Assembly: GCA_017979445.1 (NCBI GenBank)
Contig: CM030705.1
Span: forward strand, 18,183,040-18,247,039
DNA: 64,000 nucleotides
Source of the DNA: Akebia trifoliata
Lineage: Eukaryota > Streptophyta > Magnoliopsida > Ranunculales > Lardizabalaceae
Reading direction: 5' to 3'
Below the pieces are notes generated by a model. That model saw nothing but the letters and a program-made list of their open reading frames with translations. It was not told the DNA's origin and searched no databases. Position 1 is the first letter of the stretch. Each line of letters begins with the position of its first letter. A program made the translations under genes and the position numbers. Positions 21,601 to 33,071 of the stretch are shown here, in pieces.

Positions 21601-23230
21601 TTACTTATCTAGGAGATATTGGATCTTACGGTGTCAAATGTCATAATTATTTCCATCCAGTTTCTTTTCCTTATTTAAATCCTATTATTACGTTTTTAAA
21701 TAACATTGTTATTTACTATATTAAAAAAAAATAATGCACAAATTAAAAAAAATGTATTTATATTTGTTATATTTATCAATTATGCCACACACAAAAATTG
21801 ATCTATCTCTTAGATCAGTCAATCAAGATCAATGTTATGACATTAGATTGTAAAAACTAAACATTGACAATTGTCAAAGTTAACAATCATCTCTTTTGAT
21901 CTTAATTGCTAAATTTGTCACGTGCAAATTTTAAAGAGGAACCCAAAAGATTACCACTCTTATTAGTAATAAAATAATAAATATTTAAATTAATTTATTA
22001 TAATAACTATGAATTATCAATTAATCATGGATAGAATATATATAAAAAAAGTGAAGTCTGCCAAAATAAATGCTTGTATATTAGGCCCATCACTTGATAA
22101 GCCAATATTATTTAGGCATACTAAATATAATGTAACACCCCCAAAATCAATGTAATACTATGTCAATCAAGACAAATTATGGACTTTGATCTTAATTGAA
22201 TTTTTTTTAGCAATTCATATTTGCATGGTATGCGCTACACTATTATCAAGCAATTATTATTTATTTTTAAGGTACATCCATACAACCCCTTGAAGGGTGA
22301 GGTACATTAACATAACTTAGAATAAAAAATGCTCTATGACTACACCGAATAATAGGCCAAATAAAATAAAGTTGGTTAACAAAACAATAATCGATGTTAT
22401 TTAATTATACAACCTACTGTTGTATATTAAAATACCCAATTCAATATTTTAATAGGAAAAAAGAGTTATGTTGAACTCAATGTTATTTAATTATACAACT
22501 TACTGTTGTATATTAAAAAAAAAACTTAATTCAATATTTTAATAGGAAAAAAGTTATGTTGAACACTTATCCTTTTTATTTCTTATTACAGAATCACTTT
22601 CCCATGTATAGTTTTTGGATCCATGAGGTTCTAAAGGAGAGAGAGATTACATAACCCACTATCGCTTCTTCACTGAAGCTGAGGATGAAAGAGGGAAATT
22701 AAGCCAACACGAACCAAGATTGAGTTTAAAGAGGTGAAGAAGAAAATGATGGAAAGGGAAATTTGGGAAGCTTCACCACAGCGCCGGAGCTTTGATCCAA
22801 GTGATGAACAGTGTGAATCGACAGCCATGTCATGGATCTGAGGTGTAATCCAAGTGCGTCTAAATCCAAATTAGAAGGTTGCGAGCTTGATCCATGCTCA
22901 CTAGACAAAATCAACAGATCAGGTAAGTCTGATTTGATCTCCTTTCATGTTCTTCATCTAATTCTTTTGATCTTACCTTATTCTCTCTTAGTTTTTTATT
23001 ATTATTATGAACTTCAACAAGAAGTAACAAAAATTAAAAAAAATAGGATTTTCAAATAGTTCGACGAAGGTGGGAAGAAAAACCCTAAATTTCTGTCTAA
23101 AAAAAATGATTTAGAAAAATCTCAAATTTCTGTCCAAAACTGATTTAAATAAAAATCAATTTCTTGTAGATGAAATCTTAGGTTTTTGTTCGATTTAAGT
23201 TTTGGTTCAAACAACGGAGCACAAATCAAA
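21601..23230 (-). other. Long leader of copia-2 with tandem repeat
   Basis: 1.6 kb between gag and the primer-binding site. It is AT-rich, holds an 86-bp tandem duplication at 22395, and a more GC-balanced block at 22600-22920 with a short minus-strand frame (SSEHGSSSQPSNLDLDAL). That block may be a captured host fragment or a leftover insertion. No protein family was recognised. Confidence 0.5.
22395..22565. repeat. 86-bp tandem duplication
   Basis: The unit starting TGTTATTTAATTATACAAC is followed directly at 22481 by a second copy with a few substitutions and small indels. Each copy ends AGGAAAAAAG...TTATGTTGAAC. Confidence 0.85.
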
Positions 23231-23245
23231 TAGCTTTGATACCAA
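23231..23245 (-). other. copia-2 primer-binding site
   Basis: The minus strand reads TTGGTATCAAAGCTA next to the 5' LTR; it differs at one base from the core TGGTATCAGAGC (initiator methionine tRNA). Confidence 0.75.
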
Positions 23246-23538
23246 TATTAGGTTTTTAGGGAGCATACTTTTTAGTTGTAACGAAGATCCAAACCTAGAG
23301 TCATGTCATATTGAGTCGATCGTTAGAGATCAAAAATCCAAATACTCATTACGTCGACGCTTCTAGAGCAGTCACGATTATTTCCATGCCTTCAACCTTA
23401 GGATCTTAAATAGAAATCCAGAAAACTTCCAACTTAAAGAGAAGAAGAAAATAAAAAAAAATCCTCCTTTTGTTGTTATTTTCACATCCATTATCCATAT
23501 TTATTTATAAAGATAAAAAAATAGGAAAAGAGATTGCA
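23246..23538 (-). repeat. copia-2 5' LTR, truncated
   Basis: Matches the 3' LTR at 16040 along about 293 bases (shared GACGCTTCTAGAGCAGT and GTTGTTATTTTCAC), then stops after AGATTGCA. By eye the two LTRs differ by more than a tenth, so the insertion is old. Confidence 0.85.
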
Positions 23539-23734
23539 AAAATACAATTCACAATTCTAAAATAATTTTGATGGGGTTAGAAGTTTCATATTCGACTGAT
23601 TTTTGGTGAAGATGATCTCCTCACCATAAAGATCATTCTCACAAAAAATCATCTCGATTTGAATCTTTTAAGCCATAGAGAAGAAAAAAATTATCAGCGT
23701 TTTGTCATCCTAAGATTGTCAAATGAACGATCCC
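23539..23734. mobile_element. Fold-back element half copy, FB2
   Basis: Contains one sub-palindrome of the family (GGGGTTAGAAGTTTCATATT, GATGATCTCCTCACCATA, then the inverse). The second sub-palindrome is absent. It ends CCCC before a TA run shared with the next copy. Confidence 0.6.
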
Positions 23735-23745
23735 CTATATATATA

Positions 23746-24098
23746 AGGTGGCGTTTAGATGCGCTAAAGAGGGCCAAACATTTTTTTCAATGTATGGGTT
23801 AGAAGTTTCAGAATTAGCTGATTTTTTGTGAGGATGATCTCTATAATGAGGAGATCATCCTTACCAAAAATCAGCTCATTAGGAAACTTCTAACCCCATC
23901 AAAAGTGATTTATAAAAATTGGACGGTCCATGATTCTTTAACTTGTAAACTATGGTTTGAAGTTTCGGAATGCTGTGTTTTTGTGAGGATTATCTCTTCA
24001 CCATAGAGATCATCCTCACAAAAAATAGTCCATTCTTAAACTTCTAATCTCTATTTTGAAAAATGTTTGGCTCTCTTTAGGGCTTCCAAGCGCTTCCC
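23746..24098. mobile_element. Double-palindrome fold-back element, copy FB3
   Basis: Two sub-palindromes of the family around a spacer reading ATCAAAAGTGATTTATAAAA. Tips pair as CTAAAGAGGGCCAAACATTT (left) against AAATGTTTGGCTCTCTTTAG (right). The right tip, read inward, starts GGGAAGCGCTTGG, close to the tip of the Mutator-like element at 31701. TA repeats on both sides. Confidence 0.8.
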
Positions 24099-24117
24099 AT
24101 ATATATATATATATGTC

Positions 24118-24118
<1 letters not shown>

Positions 24119-24174
<56 letters not shown>
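24119..24174. repeat. (GA)n microsatellite
   Basis: About 28 uninterrupted GA units next to a TA run and FB3. An ORF reading (RE)n across it is an artefact. Confidence 0.95.
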
Positions 24175-24176
<2 letters not shown>

Positions 24177-24179
24177 TAG

Positions 24180-26038
24180 GTTTGGTGACTCATGAAAAAA
24201 CACTTGGTCCGAACTGTGTAAACACGAAAATGACCAAGATGTATACTATCACAATAACACACATCTTAGAGATACTTATCTTGAAGATAAATTTCATCAG
24301 TTGGAATTTTTAGTTTTTTTAATATATTTTTTCCATGAGTCACTGGAATCCAACCTTACAGCATGGGTATCCTCGTTGGGGTTACGAGGGTTGTAGCTAT
24401 GAGACTTTTGAGTTTAAAAGATTGACACTACCTGATTTGGAGTTATCGCCATTTATATTTAGGAAATGAGTATGAATGGTCAACCGGGTAATAATTTAAA
24501 ATTTGACTTTTGGATAAAGTAATGATTCTCGTACGGATAAGAAACTAATCTATCTAAAGTCTAAGTAAGCTATCCAATTAAAGAACGGGGAAGGTGGTAT
24601 GTGCTACAAGTTAAATATTGTAGATTCAAAAATCCCAAATGCAAGGCATGTATCGAAGTAATAAAATACTCGGGACTGAGGTCAATCCACGGGGAACGAA
24701 TCTGTATAAAAACTAAAAATCCTAAATTTGTAAAGAAAAAATTTCAAGATTGGAAACTAAATTTAATTGAATTCAAAAGAAATTAAAATTAAAATTGGGA
24801 AACTGTTAAGGATGAGATATCCACCATAAATTATAAAAGATATTTTTATTGATTTTAATTATTCAATTAAATTTGAATAAAGATTTGATTTAATTGAAAA
24901 AACTAAAATTGAGATTTGCACCGATTAGATTTTTCATAAAAATAGAAAATTTATCAATTATTGTTATCAACCAATTTTACACCTTATTTTATTATAAGGA
25001 ATTCCAAGCATCTGATGTAATTGGAATACACATCGAATCAAAGAATTTTATTAATAAATTAGTTATATTTAAAGTCCAATCAAGCAATAAAATAATAAAT
25101 TCAAGAAGATTTAAACATTAATTTATCAATAAAAAAAATCAAAACATGATTTGTGGCTTCCCTTCCCACCTTAATAAAGCTTTTAGCCAATCATCTTAAA
25201 ATTTAATATTTGTTTTATCAATTAAAATAAATAACACAATTAAAAAAAGTTGGGAGGATGTGAGTACAACCCGATTTCTTTCTTTACTTTTAGTTTATCT
25301 TCGATCATTGTTGATTTCTTTGACAAATCTAGAAAAATTTAAAAAGATTTGGGAGAAATAGGTGAATTTTTTTGGGTTATGGTCACAGAAGATGGATATT
25401 AACCAAGAGATTTTTTGAAAATATTAGTAGTTGAAGATTAAGATTTTTGGATGAAAAGAAATTAAATAAAGATTGAATGAGATTTAATATTAAAGGAGAT
25501 CAAGATTTGGAAAGAAAATATGGGACGTATGGAATAAATAGAGGAGAAAGAAAAAAAAGAAAAAATATGGAATTATAGATGAGAAAGACAAAAATATGGA
25601 ATTATAGAGGAGAGAGAAAACTTGGAGAGAAAGAAAAAGAGAGAAAATAACGAGGAGAGAAAATTCGTTGGATTTAGAGTAGGTACATACAAATTAGGAA
25701 CAAAATCTCTTTTTATATTTTTTTCGTTCTTTCTTTGGTTTTTGCTCTTCTCCAAAATTATTTTTTCATCTCTTTGGCCTTTTAATGCAATCAAAAGCCT
25801 ATCTTTAGCTGGTTTCTTCCATTTACACCTCCCAAACCTGCAACCATAAAATTAACCAATTAATCCTAAAATAATCAAATTAATATAACACTATTATCAT
25901 AAATTAAGAAAATCTTTCATCATTATATGCAATTATCATTAGGCTTCCTACTCTCTCTATCTTAGGTGGTTACCTTGAAATATGGTCATTTTAAAAAATA
26001 AGAAAGAAAATAAATCTCGAGAAAATACGAATTGTACT
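24180..26038. other. AT-rich intergenic DNA, probably decayed repeat
   Basis: No gene seen. The segment CGGGACTGAGGTCAATCCAC near 24672 and the TTAATAAAGCTTTTAGCCAA motif near 25170 look like decayed LTR-element sequence, but I cannot assign a family. The last ~100 bases (about 25930-26038) resemble the inner part of the LTR at 37605-39631 (GGTGGTTACCT..TCATTTTAAA), suggesting a piece of LTR F split by the next insertion. Confidence 0.4.
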
Positions 26039-26520
26039 TGTAGATACTCCAATTTGAACGGGCCTCCACTCAAAATGACCCAAAAAAAATCAATTTTCTA
26101 GAAAAATTCGTCGATTGGCCCAAAATGCCCAAATCTTCAAAATTTGACTTTTCGATCAAACAAAAGGTCCTAAGACCCCTAAGTGTCTCATGGACCCACA
26201 ATAAGGCCTCACAAGCCCCCATCTCTTCCATTTCTCACCACTCAAATTTCAAATTTGAAAATGTCCTAAGCCTACCAATCTTCAACTCCTTTACAATCAT
26301 TTTAACCTCACCACTAGTCAATGCCTTAACATAACCTAATCATAATCCCAGGCAACTCAACTCCAACACAAACCCTAGACTCAAGTCAATCCTAAGGCTC
26401 AAACGCTTATCAAGACACAAGTTACTCGTCGCTCCAACCCAACTCCAACACAAACCCTAGACTCAAGTCAATCCTAAGACTCAAACACTTATCAAAATAC
26501 TTGCATAAACAAGAGTCTAA
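26039..26520 (+). repeat. LTR fragment D of the Tat family
   Basis: Begins TGTAGATACTCCAATTTG and follows LTR E (27396) closely through GGTCCTAAGACCCCTAAGT and CTCAAGTCAATCCTAAG, then leaves it. A second copy of the ACTCAAGTCAATCCTAAG segment occurs at about 26461. Truncated after ~480 bases. Confidence 0.7.
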
Positions 26521-26523
26521 ATT

Positions 26524-26705
26524 GTATGAAGCTCCTCAATACGAGCTTAAACTACATGTTACTCCTCAGTAAGAACCTAAACTGTATTTTACTCTCCAAC
26601 AAGAACCTAAACTGTATGAAGCTCCTCAGTACGAGCTTAAACTACATGTTACTCTTCAGTAAGAGCTTAAATTATATGTTGATCATTGTCGCATGAATAT
26701 AAACT
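26524..26705. repeat. 30-bp minisatellite with 90-bp higher-order unit
   Basis: Six units of about 30 bases (starts 26524, 26554, 26584, 26614, 26644, 26674), each ending in TAAACT or TAAATT. Units 1 and 4 (GTATGAAGCTCCTCA..) and units 2 and 5 (ACATGTTACTC.TCAGTAAG) match each other best, so a 90-bp block was duplicated. Confidence 0.85.
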
Positions 26706-27395
26706 GCATGATATTATCATTTTATAAAAAAATCGAGGAAAAAGAATTTTAATCTTTAGATTTCACAGGTTAATCATTTAAAGTAAAAGACGTCAAATCA
26801 TTCTTATTGAAATACCCTTAGATTACAAATCTCATTTCTACTTTTCATAATCAATTTAATCCTTGTCAAACTCCTAGTCTGGGTGACCAACTTCTTACAA
26901 TAGATTCCATCTCTGTGAAACTCAAAACTTGAAAGGACCATATTTTCTTTTAATTTTTCAACCATTGCAATAAAAAAGTGTTACGGTAAGTTTAAAATTT
27001 TTCTGTGTAGACTTATTAAAGGATCATTACAAGCACCTTAGTTCCTCCAAAAAAAGTTATTATTTAAACATATCTCATTAGTAAAAAAATTAAGAATTTA
27101 AAAAAAATTCTTTCAAAATGCATTTGAGCATAATTTGTCGAAACATGACCAAAACACCGAATTTCAAAATTCATTAAATCTGAGATCTCAAACGAGCTCC
27201 ATGCCACGAGATTAAGGAATTCAAAGGCCAACCTTGTTAGATCTTATGCTTGAGTAGCCACTTTCTACAAACAAATCATCAAACTACTCGATGTTTTGAA
27301 ATCGTGTTTCTAACAAAGTTTTTGGGCCCATGCAAAAAGGTGTTCAGTTTATTTTTTGTAGTTCTTTATACGCAACTCCTGTAAAAAGGGGCAGC
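26706..27395 (+). mobile_element. 3' internal end of a Tat element, with polypurine tract
   Basis: From about 27130 it aligns with the inverse of 39646-39880, the same region of the large right-hand element (shared AAATCTGAGATCT..AACGAG). It ends in the purine tract AAAAAGGGGCAGC (27383-27395) right before LTR E. No coding sequence remains. Confidence 0.65.
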
Positions 27396-29256
27396 TGTAG
27401 AAAACCCAATTTGAATGGACCCCAGCTTGAAAGGATCCAAAAAATCAATTTTCTAGCAAAATTCATCGATGGGCCTAAAAAGCCCAAATCTTCAAAATTT
27501 GACTTTTTAATTAAATCAAAAGGTCCTAAGACCCCTAAGTATCTTATGGACCCAGAAGCCTTCACCTCCTCCATCTCTTACCACTCCAATTCCAAATTGG
27601 AAAATGTTCTAAGCCCACTTAAGGCCTATCAATCTTTAACTCCCTAATAATCATTTTAGCATTATCACTAACCCGTACCTTAACCTAACTTAACTATAAT
27701 CCCATGCAATCCAACTCCAACCCAAACCCTAAACTCAAGTCAATCCTAAGACTCAAACACTCATTAAGACGCAAGTCCAACCCAATCAATCTCAAACTTA
27801 AAGTCTACACTCTTATCCATATTCATACCCACGATCAACACCAATCAAGATCCATGCAATCCTTGATCATCAAAGGGGACACTTGTCACCACCACCCTTC
27901 ACTTCTTAAATTCTTCTAACTAACCCCATCATCACCTTCAAAAAGTAAATCAACCCACATCTCAACGTACACCCATGTCATAACCTACCCCCATCATTCC
28001 ATAAAAAAAATAATTAAGTCACACCCAATAAACTCACCTAACACACACACCTACACCTTTTAGATATTTGTCACCATTTTCTTCACCATCCCAAAATCTA
28101 ATCACCTGATCCCTTACACAACCCATTCTCTTAACCAAACATCACACCCTTTAATCACACCTAACATTCAACCCATATGGATGGAAGAGCCCAACCCATT
28201 TAGCTCAAGAATGACCCATTCCCATCACCTTACACAAATACCTCTTTCCAACCTCCAAATAACATCCATCTCATACTTACACCTCATGTTCTTATCTTCT
28301 AATCTTTTTTCCTTTGACATTTTTAACCTTAAAAATAATCCAAAAATCCTACAAATACCCTTCATTGCCTCTTAAAAAGGACTCATGCTATCAAACCCTA
28401 AAGGATTAAATTTTTTTAATTTTTCTCTCTACTCAATTCTTTTCCTCTCTTACTACATTTGGTATTCTAAAAACTCACATAACACTACCAAGAACTCAAG
28501 AAAAAAAATGAGAAGAAGAAGTAGAAGGAAGGAAAGAAGAAGTCAAGACCTTAAGGTGGATTAGAGAAAGCATAGCTCCCATCTATATTTTCCTCTTCTA
28601 CCTTTCCCATCACTTCTTTAATTGTACTTTTCGAAAGATTTTAAGACATAATGCTCACCCTCCCCCACCTCCAGTAGATCAAACTTCAATTTGATCAAAA
28701 GTGTAGGGGTAGTAACCACTTTTAAACAAAGTCATTTTAAACGACCCTTTGCACATACCTCACTCAATTCATTTTGAGGTAATTGGTAAATTGACCCTTT
28801 TCAACTCATGAGAATAGGTCCATATCCTTAGCCAACATTTTTCAAAACTACGTTATGATGGCTAGATTTTTATAAGGATCATCTCTTTCGATACGGTGAT
28901 CCTTATAATCAAAGTCAATAGTAAATCCCTTCTTAGGGTACAAGTGGTCGGTCACTCGACTCTTTTCTTTCTTCATTTTTGTTTTATCTTAAAATGACCA
29001 TGTCTTTTGAGGTTACCATTATTTGATGGGGAGAATGGGGTACCTAATACCTTTCACTATCTTTAATCGAACTTGTTACTTAGATATTAGGTAGACCGAC
29101 ATGTCTAATCTATACGAGAATCATTACAATGCCAAAATGTTATTTTTTCTAAAAATATTTTTTCAGATGACCAGTCACACCCTTTTACAAAAAAAATGGC
29201 GACGACTTCAAATCCTTGTAGAGGTGATCTATGGATTCGAAAATCGCGTATCTACA
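27396..29256 (+). repeat. LTR E of the Tat family (3' LTR)
   Basis: Opens TGTAGAAAACCCAATTTGAA after a polypurine tract and closes CGCGTATCTACA. Length 1861 bp against 2027 bp for LTR G (37605-39631). The first ~1 kb of the plus strand is strikingly poor in G. The bases after it are interior sequence of the opposed LTR F. Confidence 0.75.
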
Positions 29257-29793
29257 ACACCCATTAAACATAAAAGGACATTGATTTTGGCCTAGATTGT
29301 GAGGATCACCTCATCAAGAGAGGGGATCATAATCTATGTATTTTCCTTAATAACATAATTTTGAAGAGTATATGATTTGATGGTTATGAGCCCACTCTAA
29401 TAGAACGAGGAGGGCCCAATTACCTTGAGCCTCAAAATTGATTTGAAGTGGAAGGTGCAAAGTGTGTTTGGTAAAAAGAAAATAAAGTTTTTGAAAATGC
29501 CATCAACTCCTACACTTTCGATTGAACTAAAACCCAATCTATAGGGAGTAAGATATGGTGTTCATTATATCCTAGGGATTTTTATGTCAAAAAAAAAAAG
29601 AAAAAGGAAGAGATAAAAGATGGAGAAAGGGAATAAAACTACATATATTTTTATTCTAACAGCACATTGTTCTTGTTTATCTTATTTTCTTAATATTTCT
29701 TCTTATCTTCAAAAGAAAGTCTTTAGATCTTGAACTTTAGTATAGAGATTTAAGGTTGAAAATTTTGGTGGTATAGAGATTTTAGATTAGGAA

Positions 29794-29824
<31 letters not shown>

Positions 29825-30957
29825 TGTATTTTTAGAATTAGAGAGATGGAGAGAAATATGAAAGAGATGAAATTTGAGAGTTAAAGGGTAGAGTTCAAAC
29901 ATTAGATTTTTTTGGAGAAAATGGTGAGTTTCTATAGAGTTTTGGATGCCAAAAGGGTCCAATCTAGAGGTTGGGGGAAAATAATATGAGGTTTTGAGTT
30001 AATATAGTTGAAATTTGAGTTTAGCAACCCATACCTTAGATTGAGTGAGGGTTAGGTTAGAAATGGTGAGATTGTTGATTGAGAATGATTAAGGTGATGG
30101 GATTAGGTGGTTTGATTTTAAGAGGGTGACAGAATTGGTGATATGTGGCAATGTTGTAAGCATGTATAATTTTTTGGTGGGTTAGGTGAATTGATTAAGG
30201 AGAAGGGGTTTGGTGTAATATGAATGTGACTTGTGAGTAGATTTTGGAGAAAATGATGTGGTTAGGTTATGACATGTGGTATGGTGAAGAGTATTTGTGT
30301 ATTTTTTTAGGGTGATGACAGGGTTAGGTTGATTGGATTTGAGAAGGTAAATAAGGTGGTGACATATGAAAATTTTGTAAGAATAGACTTTCGTGTTTTA
30401 TTAGACTTTGACATGGGCTTAAACTTTGATTGGGAGTTTGAAATAGTGTTAGGTTAAGTTTAGGAATGAGCATGGGTATGATATTGGGCTTAGATTTGAG
30501 TTTGACTTTGGCTAATGACTAGCAATTGAGTAGGGGTTTGATTTGGGTTTTCAGGATTTCGAAGGTTCTGATTGACTAAAATTTGATTTGGGAATTTAAT
30601 TATGGGTAGGGAATTAGATAATTTGAGAATTGGATTGGTGGGATTTGAGGATTGGTTAGCAGATTAGTTTAGAAATTGGATTGGGAATGATTTAGTAAAT
30701 TGGGCTTTGGATTTGTTGGACTTGAAAGGTGGTCCTAGGTTTAGTTGGACATAGATTGAAGCTTAAAAATGGATAAGAATGCAGTAAAAAATGGTTTGTT
30801 TGCAAGCCCATGGGCCAAACAAGGGGCCTTAGGCTTTTATTTAGAAAAATATTAGATTTTTGAAAATTAGGCCCTTAGATATTTTGATTAGTAAAATGAG
30901 TCACCACATTTTTATGGGTCTTTTCAAGGTGTGCACATGAAAATTGGGATGCCTACA
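29257..30957 (-). repeat. LTR F of the Tat family, opposed to LTR E
   Basis: Read from 30957 on the minus strand it opens TGTAGGCATCCCAATTTTCA, like LTR G. It lacks the last ~300 bases, being cut at 29257 by the D-E element. Includes a GA-rich stretch (29790-29822). Confidence 0.7.
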
Positions 30958-31260
30958 ACTACTCTTCGTAGGAGTTGCGTGCAAAGAATAGACTTAACCC
31001 ATGTCTGCTTGAGTCCGAAGGAATTCGACAAAATATGATTAAAAGCATTGGGTTAATTGGCAGACTTTGAAAAAAGTAAGTACCTAAGCATGGGAGGTCT
31101 AATAGGGTTGGCTTTTGACATCTTCTATTCCGTAGCTTGAAGTTCATATGAAATTTTGGTTTTTGAAAGAGTTTTGGTAAATTGTGGGACGTTGGAATGG
31201 ATGCTTTTAGTCATTTTTTGATGAATTAGGTCTTAATATAAACTTGAAACAGGTTTTTGA
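30958..31260 (-). mobile_element. 3' internal end of the element owning LTR F
   Basis: Purines CTCCTACGAAGAGTAGT (minus strand) border LTR F, and the next ~290 bases resemble the stretch before LTRs E and G. It ends near the TA microsatellite at 31272-31309. Confidence 0.6.
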
Positions 31261-31270
31261 AAATGCAATT

Positions 31271-31309
<39 letters not shown>

Positions 31310-31313
<4 letters not shown>

Positions 31314-31689
31314 CAGGATTTGTGTACACGTATATGTACTCATATATCTAAAATGTGTTTTGTCCTATGTGGGCTAAAAGTTTTGGATTGAGCTGATTTT
31401 TCGTGAGGATGATCTCTATGATGAGGAGATCATCCTCACCAAAACTCATCTAATTTTAAAACTTCTAACCCCATATTTATGAGTTGAAGAATTGTGGACC
31501 GTCCATTTTTTATAAATCACTTTTGATGAGGTGAAAAGTTTTGGATTGAGCTGATTTTTGGTGAGTATGATCTCCTCATCATAGAGATAATCATTAACAA
31601 AAATTTGTTAAATCTAAAACTTTTAGCCCACATAGGACAAAACACGTTGTAGATATATGAGTAGATATATGTGTACACAGATCCTGATC
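31310..31689. mobile_element. Double-palindrome fold-back element, copy FB4
   Basis: Tips pair over about 60 bases (CAGGATTTGTGTACACGTAT against its inverse ending ACACAGATCCTG), then two sub-palindromes with GAGGATGATCTCTATGATG follow, around ATAAATCACTTTTGATGAGG. A ~38-base TA run abuts the left side and TATATATA the right. Confidence 0.8.
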
Positions 31690-31700
31690 TATATATAGAT

Positions 31701-32506
31701 GGGAAGCATTTGGCACTAGTAAAAAAAACAAATGTTTCACCCTACGAAACTCAGTCGATGGATATTTGGGAGATCGATGATGCAGATTGAAAGCAAATTG
31801 TAATAAATCATGTGCTTGTTTTTTTACTTAAATTTTTTCTTAATTACAACTGCATCCCTCGTGCCAAATTTGCGTCTTTTACACACACACAAAAAAAAAA
31901 AAAAAAAAAAGCAAAAAAAAAAAAACAATCTGTGAAATAAATCTAATTGACGAATTTATACTCTTCCCTCTTCTCTTCTAACTCTGAAGGTAACCCTAGC
32001 TTGTTTCATTTTCTATCTTCACTCACTGGCGACGGCTTCAAGAAAAATCAACCACTCAGAGATCCACCCATAATAGCCACTGTTGAGGTAAATATTGTTA
32101 GAATTTAATGAAAAATTCTTCGAAACCTCACGTTTCACCATACGAAACTTAGTCAATCAAAACCTTCTCATCTCTCTTTCTCTCTCTCTCTTGACATTTT
32201 TCTATTAAGAAATCCTCTCCTTTCTCTCTCAACCTTTATCTATCAAAAAACCATTTCCCTTCTTTCTCTTAGTTTTCTTTTGAGAAGGAACCTTGTCTTC
32301 TCAATATCTCTCTCCCTATCACAACTCTCTTTTAGATTTCTCTCAATTGAAATCGGTGCAACTCATGAAATCACTACAATGATTGAATCAACGAACGCAC
32401 AGAGAGTTATAACTCTCTTTAGAACTCTCATTCTCTTATCGAGTGAGTTAAAGGTAATTTCTTCCACTATTTCACTCTCCATTTGTTAGGGATTTTTTAG
32501 CCATTT
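31701..32506 (+). repeat. MULE left terminal inverted repeat
   Basis: Pairs with 36514-37271 over its whole length, with substitutions and small indels. Contains CCTCGTGCCAAATTTGCGT and GAGATCCACCC.TAA.AGCC, and a CT-rich stretch. An AC/A-run insertion (about 31880-31925) is longer here than in the right copy. Long MULE repeats usually hold the promoters. Confidence 0.85.
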
Positions 32507-33071
32507 TACATTGAAGAAATCCTGACTATTACTTACCAACCCTAAACAGGAACCCTAACTTGCCGTTGGAATGTCGACTTTGAAAATCATATGGTGTTAA
32601 TTTTTTTATCAATGAACTGCTAAATTTATGAAATCATTTATCTTTGAATTGGAATTGGAAACAAAATCAGCATCAACTTGTCAATTACTTATAATTATAG
32701 TGAGCATATTATTATTTTTAATTAATTTTTTTTTTAAATTTCTTTAAGAAATTCAAATATCCTATACCTCGTTCTAAGAATGATTGTAATTTTACTTATA
32801 ATCTTAACTCTTTTTTTTTTTTTTTTTGAGTTTTGAGTTGTTATTTTGATTTGAATATCTTAGTATTGTTTGGATATAATTAACATATGAATTTAGCTAC
32901 CTAGGCTATAGTTAGTTTGTGTTTCTTTTCAAAATTATGATTGATGTGATTTTTTGATTAGATTTTTTTTTTTTTTAAATTTTTCAAAGAAATATAATGA
33001 ATTTGATTGGTATAAAAAGAATTTTCCTTTAATGCATCGATTGTGATTTAATGTATCAGTGAAAATAATTC

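Larger units (their letters stand above)
16040..23538 (-). mobile_element. Ty1/copia retrotransposon, nearly complete but dead (copia-2)
   Basis: Minus-strand order from the right: truncated 5' LTR (23246-23538), primer-binding site, ~1.6 kb leader, gag, protease, integrase, RT, RNase H, polypurine tract and 3' LTR (16040-16434). The integrase-before-RT order is the defining copia layout. Many stops and frameshifts. The 5' LTR lacks its first ~100 bases, replaced by a fold-back fragment, so no target duplication can be checked. Confidence 0.9.

Noticed and set aside
24056..24313. 85-aa frame with an (RE)n tract
   Set aside because: It is the translation of the GA microsatellite and adjoining fold-back element.
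32280..32489. Frame in the MULE left repeat
   Set aside because: Lies in the terminal inverted repeat, is mirrored in the right repeat, and resembles no protein.
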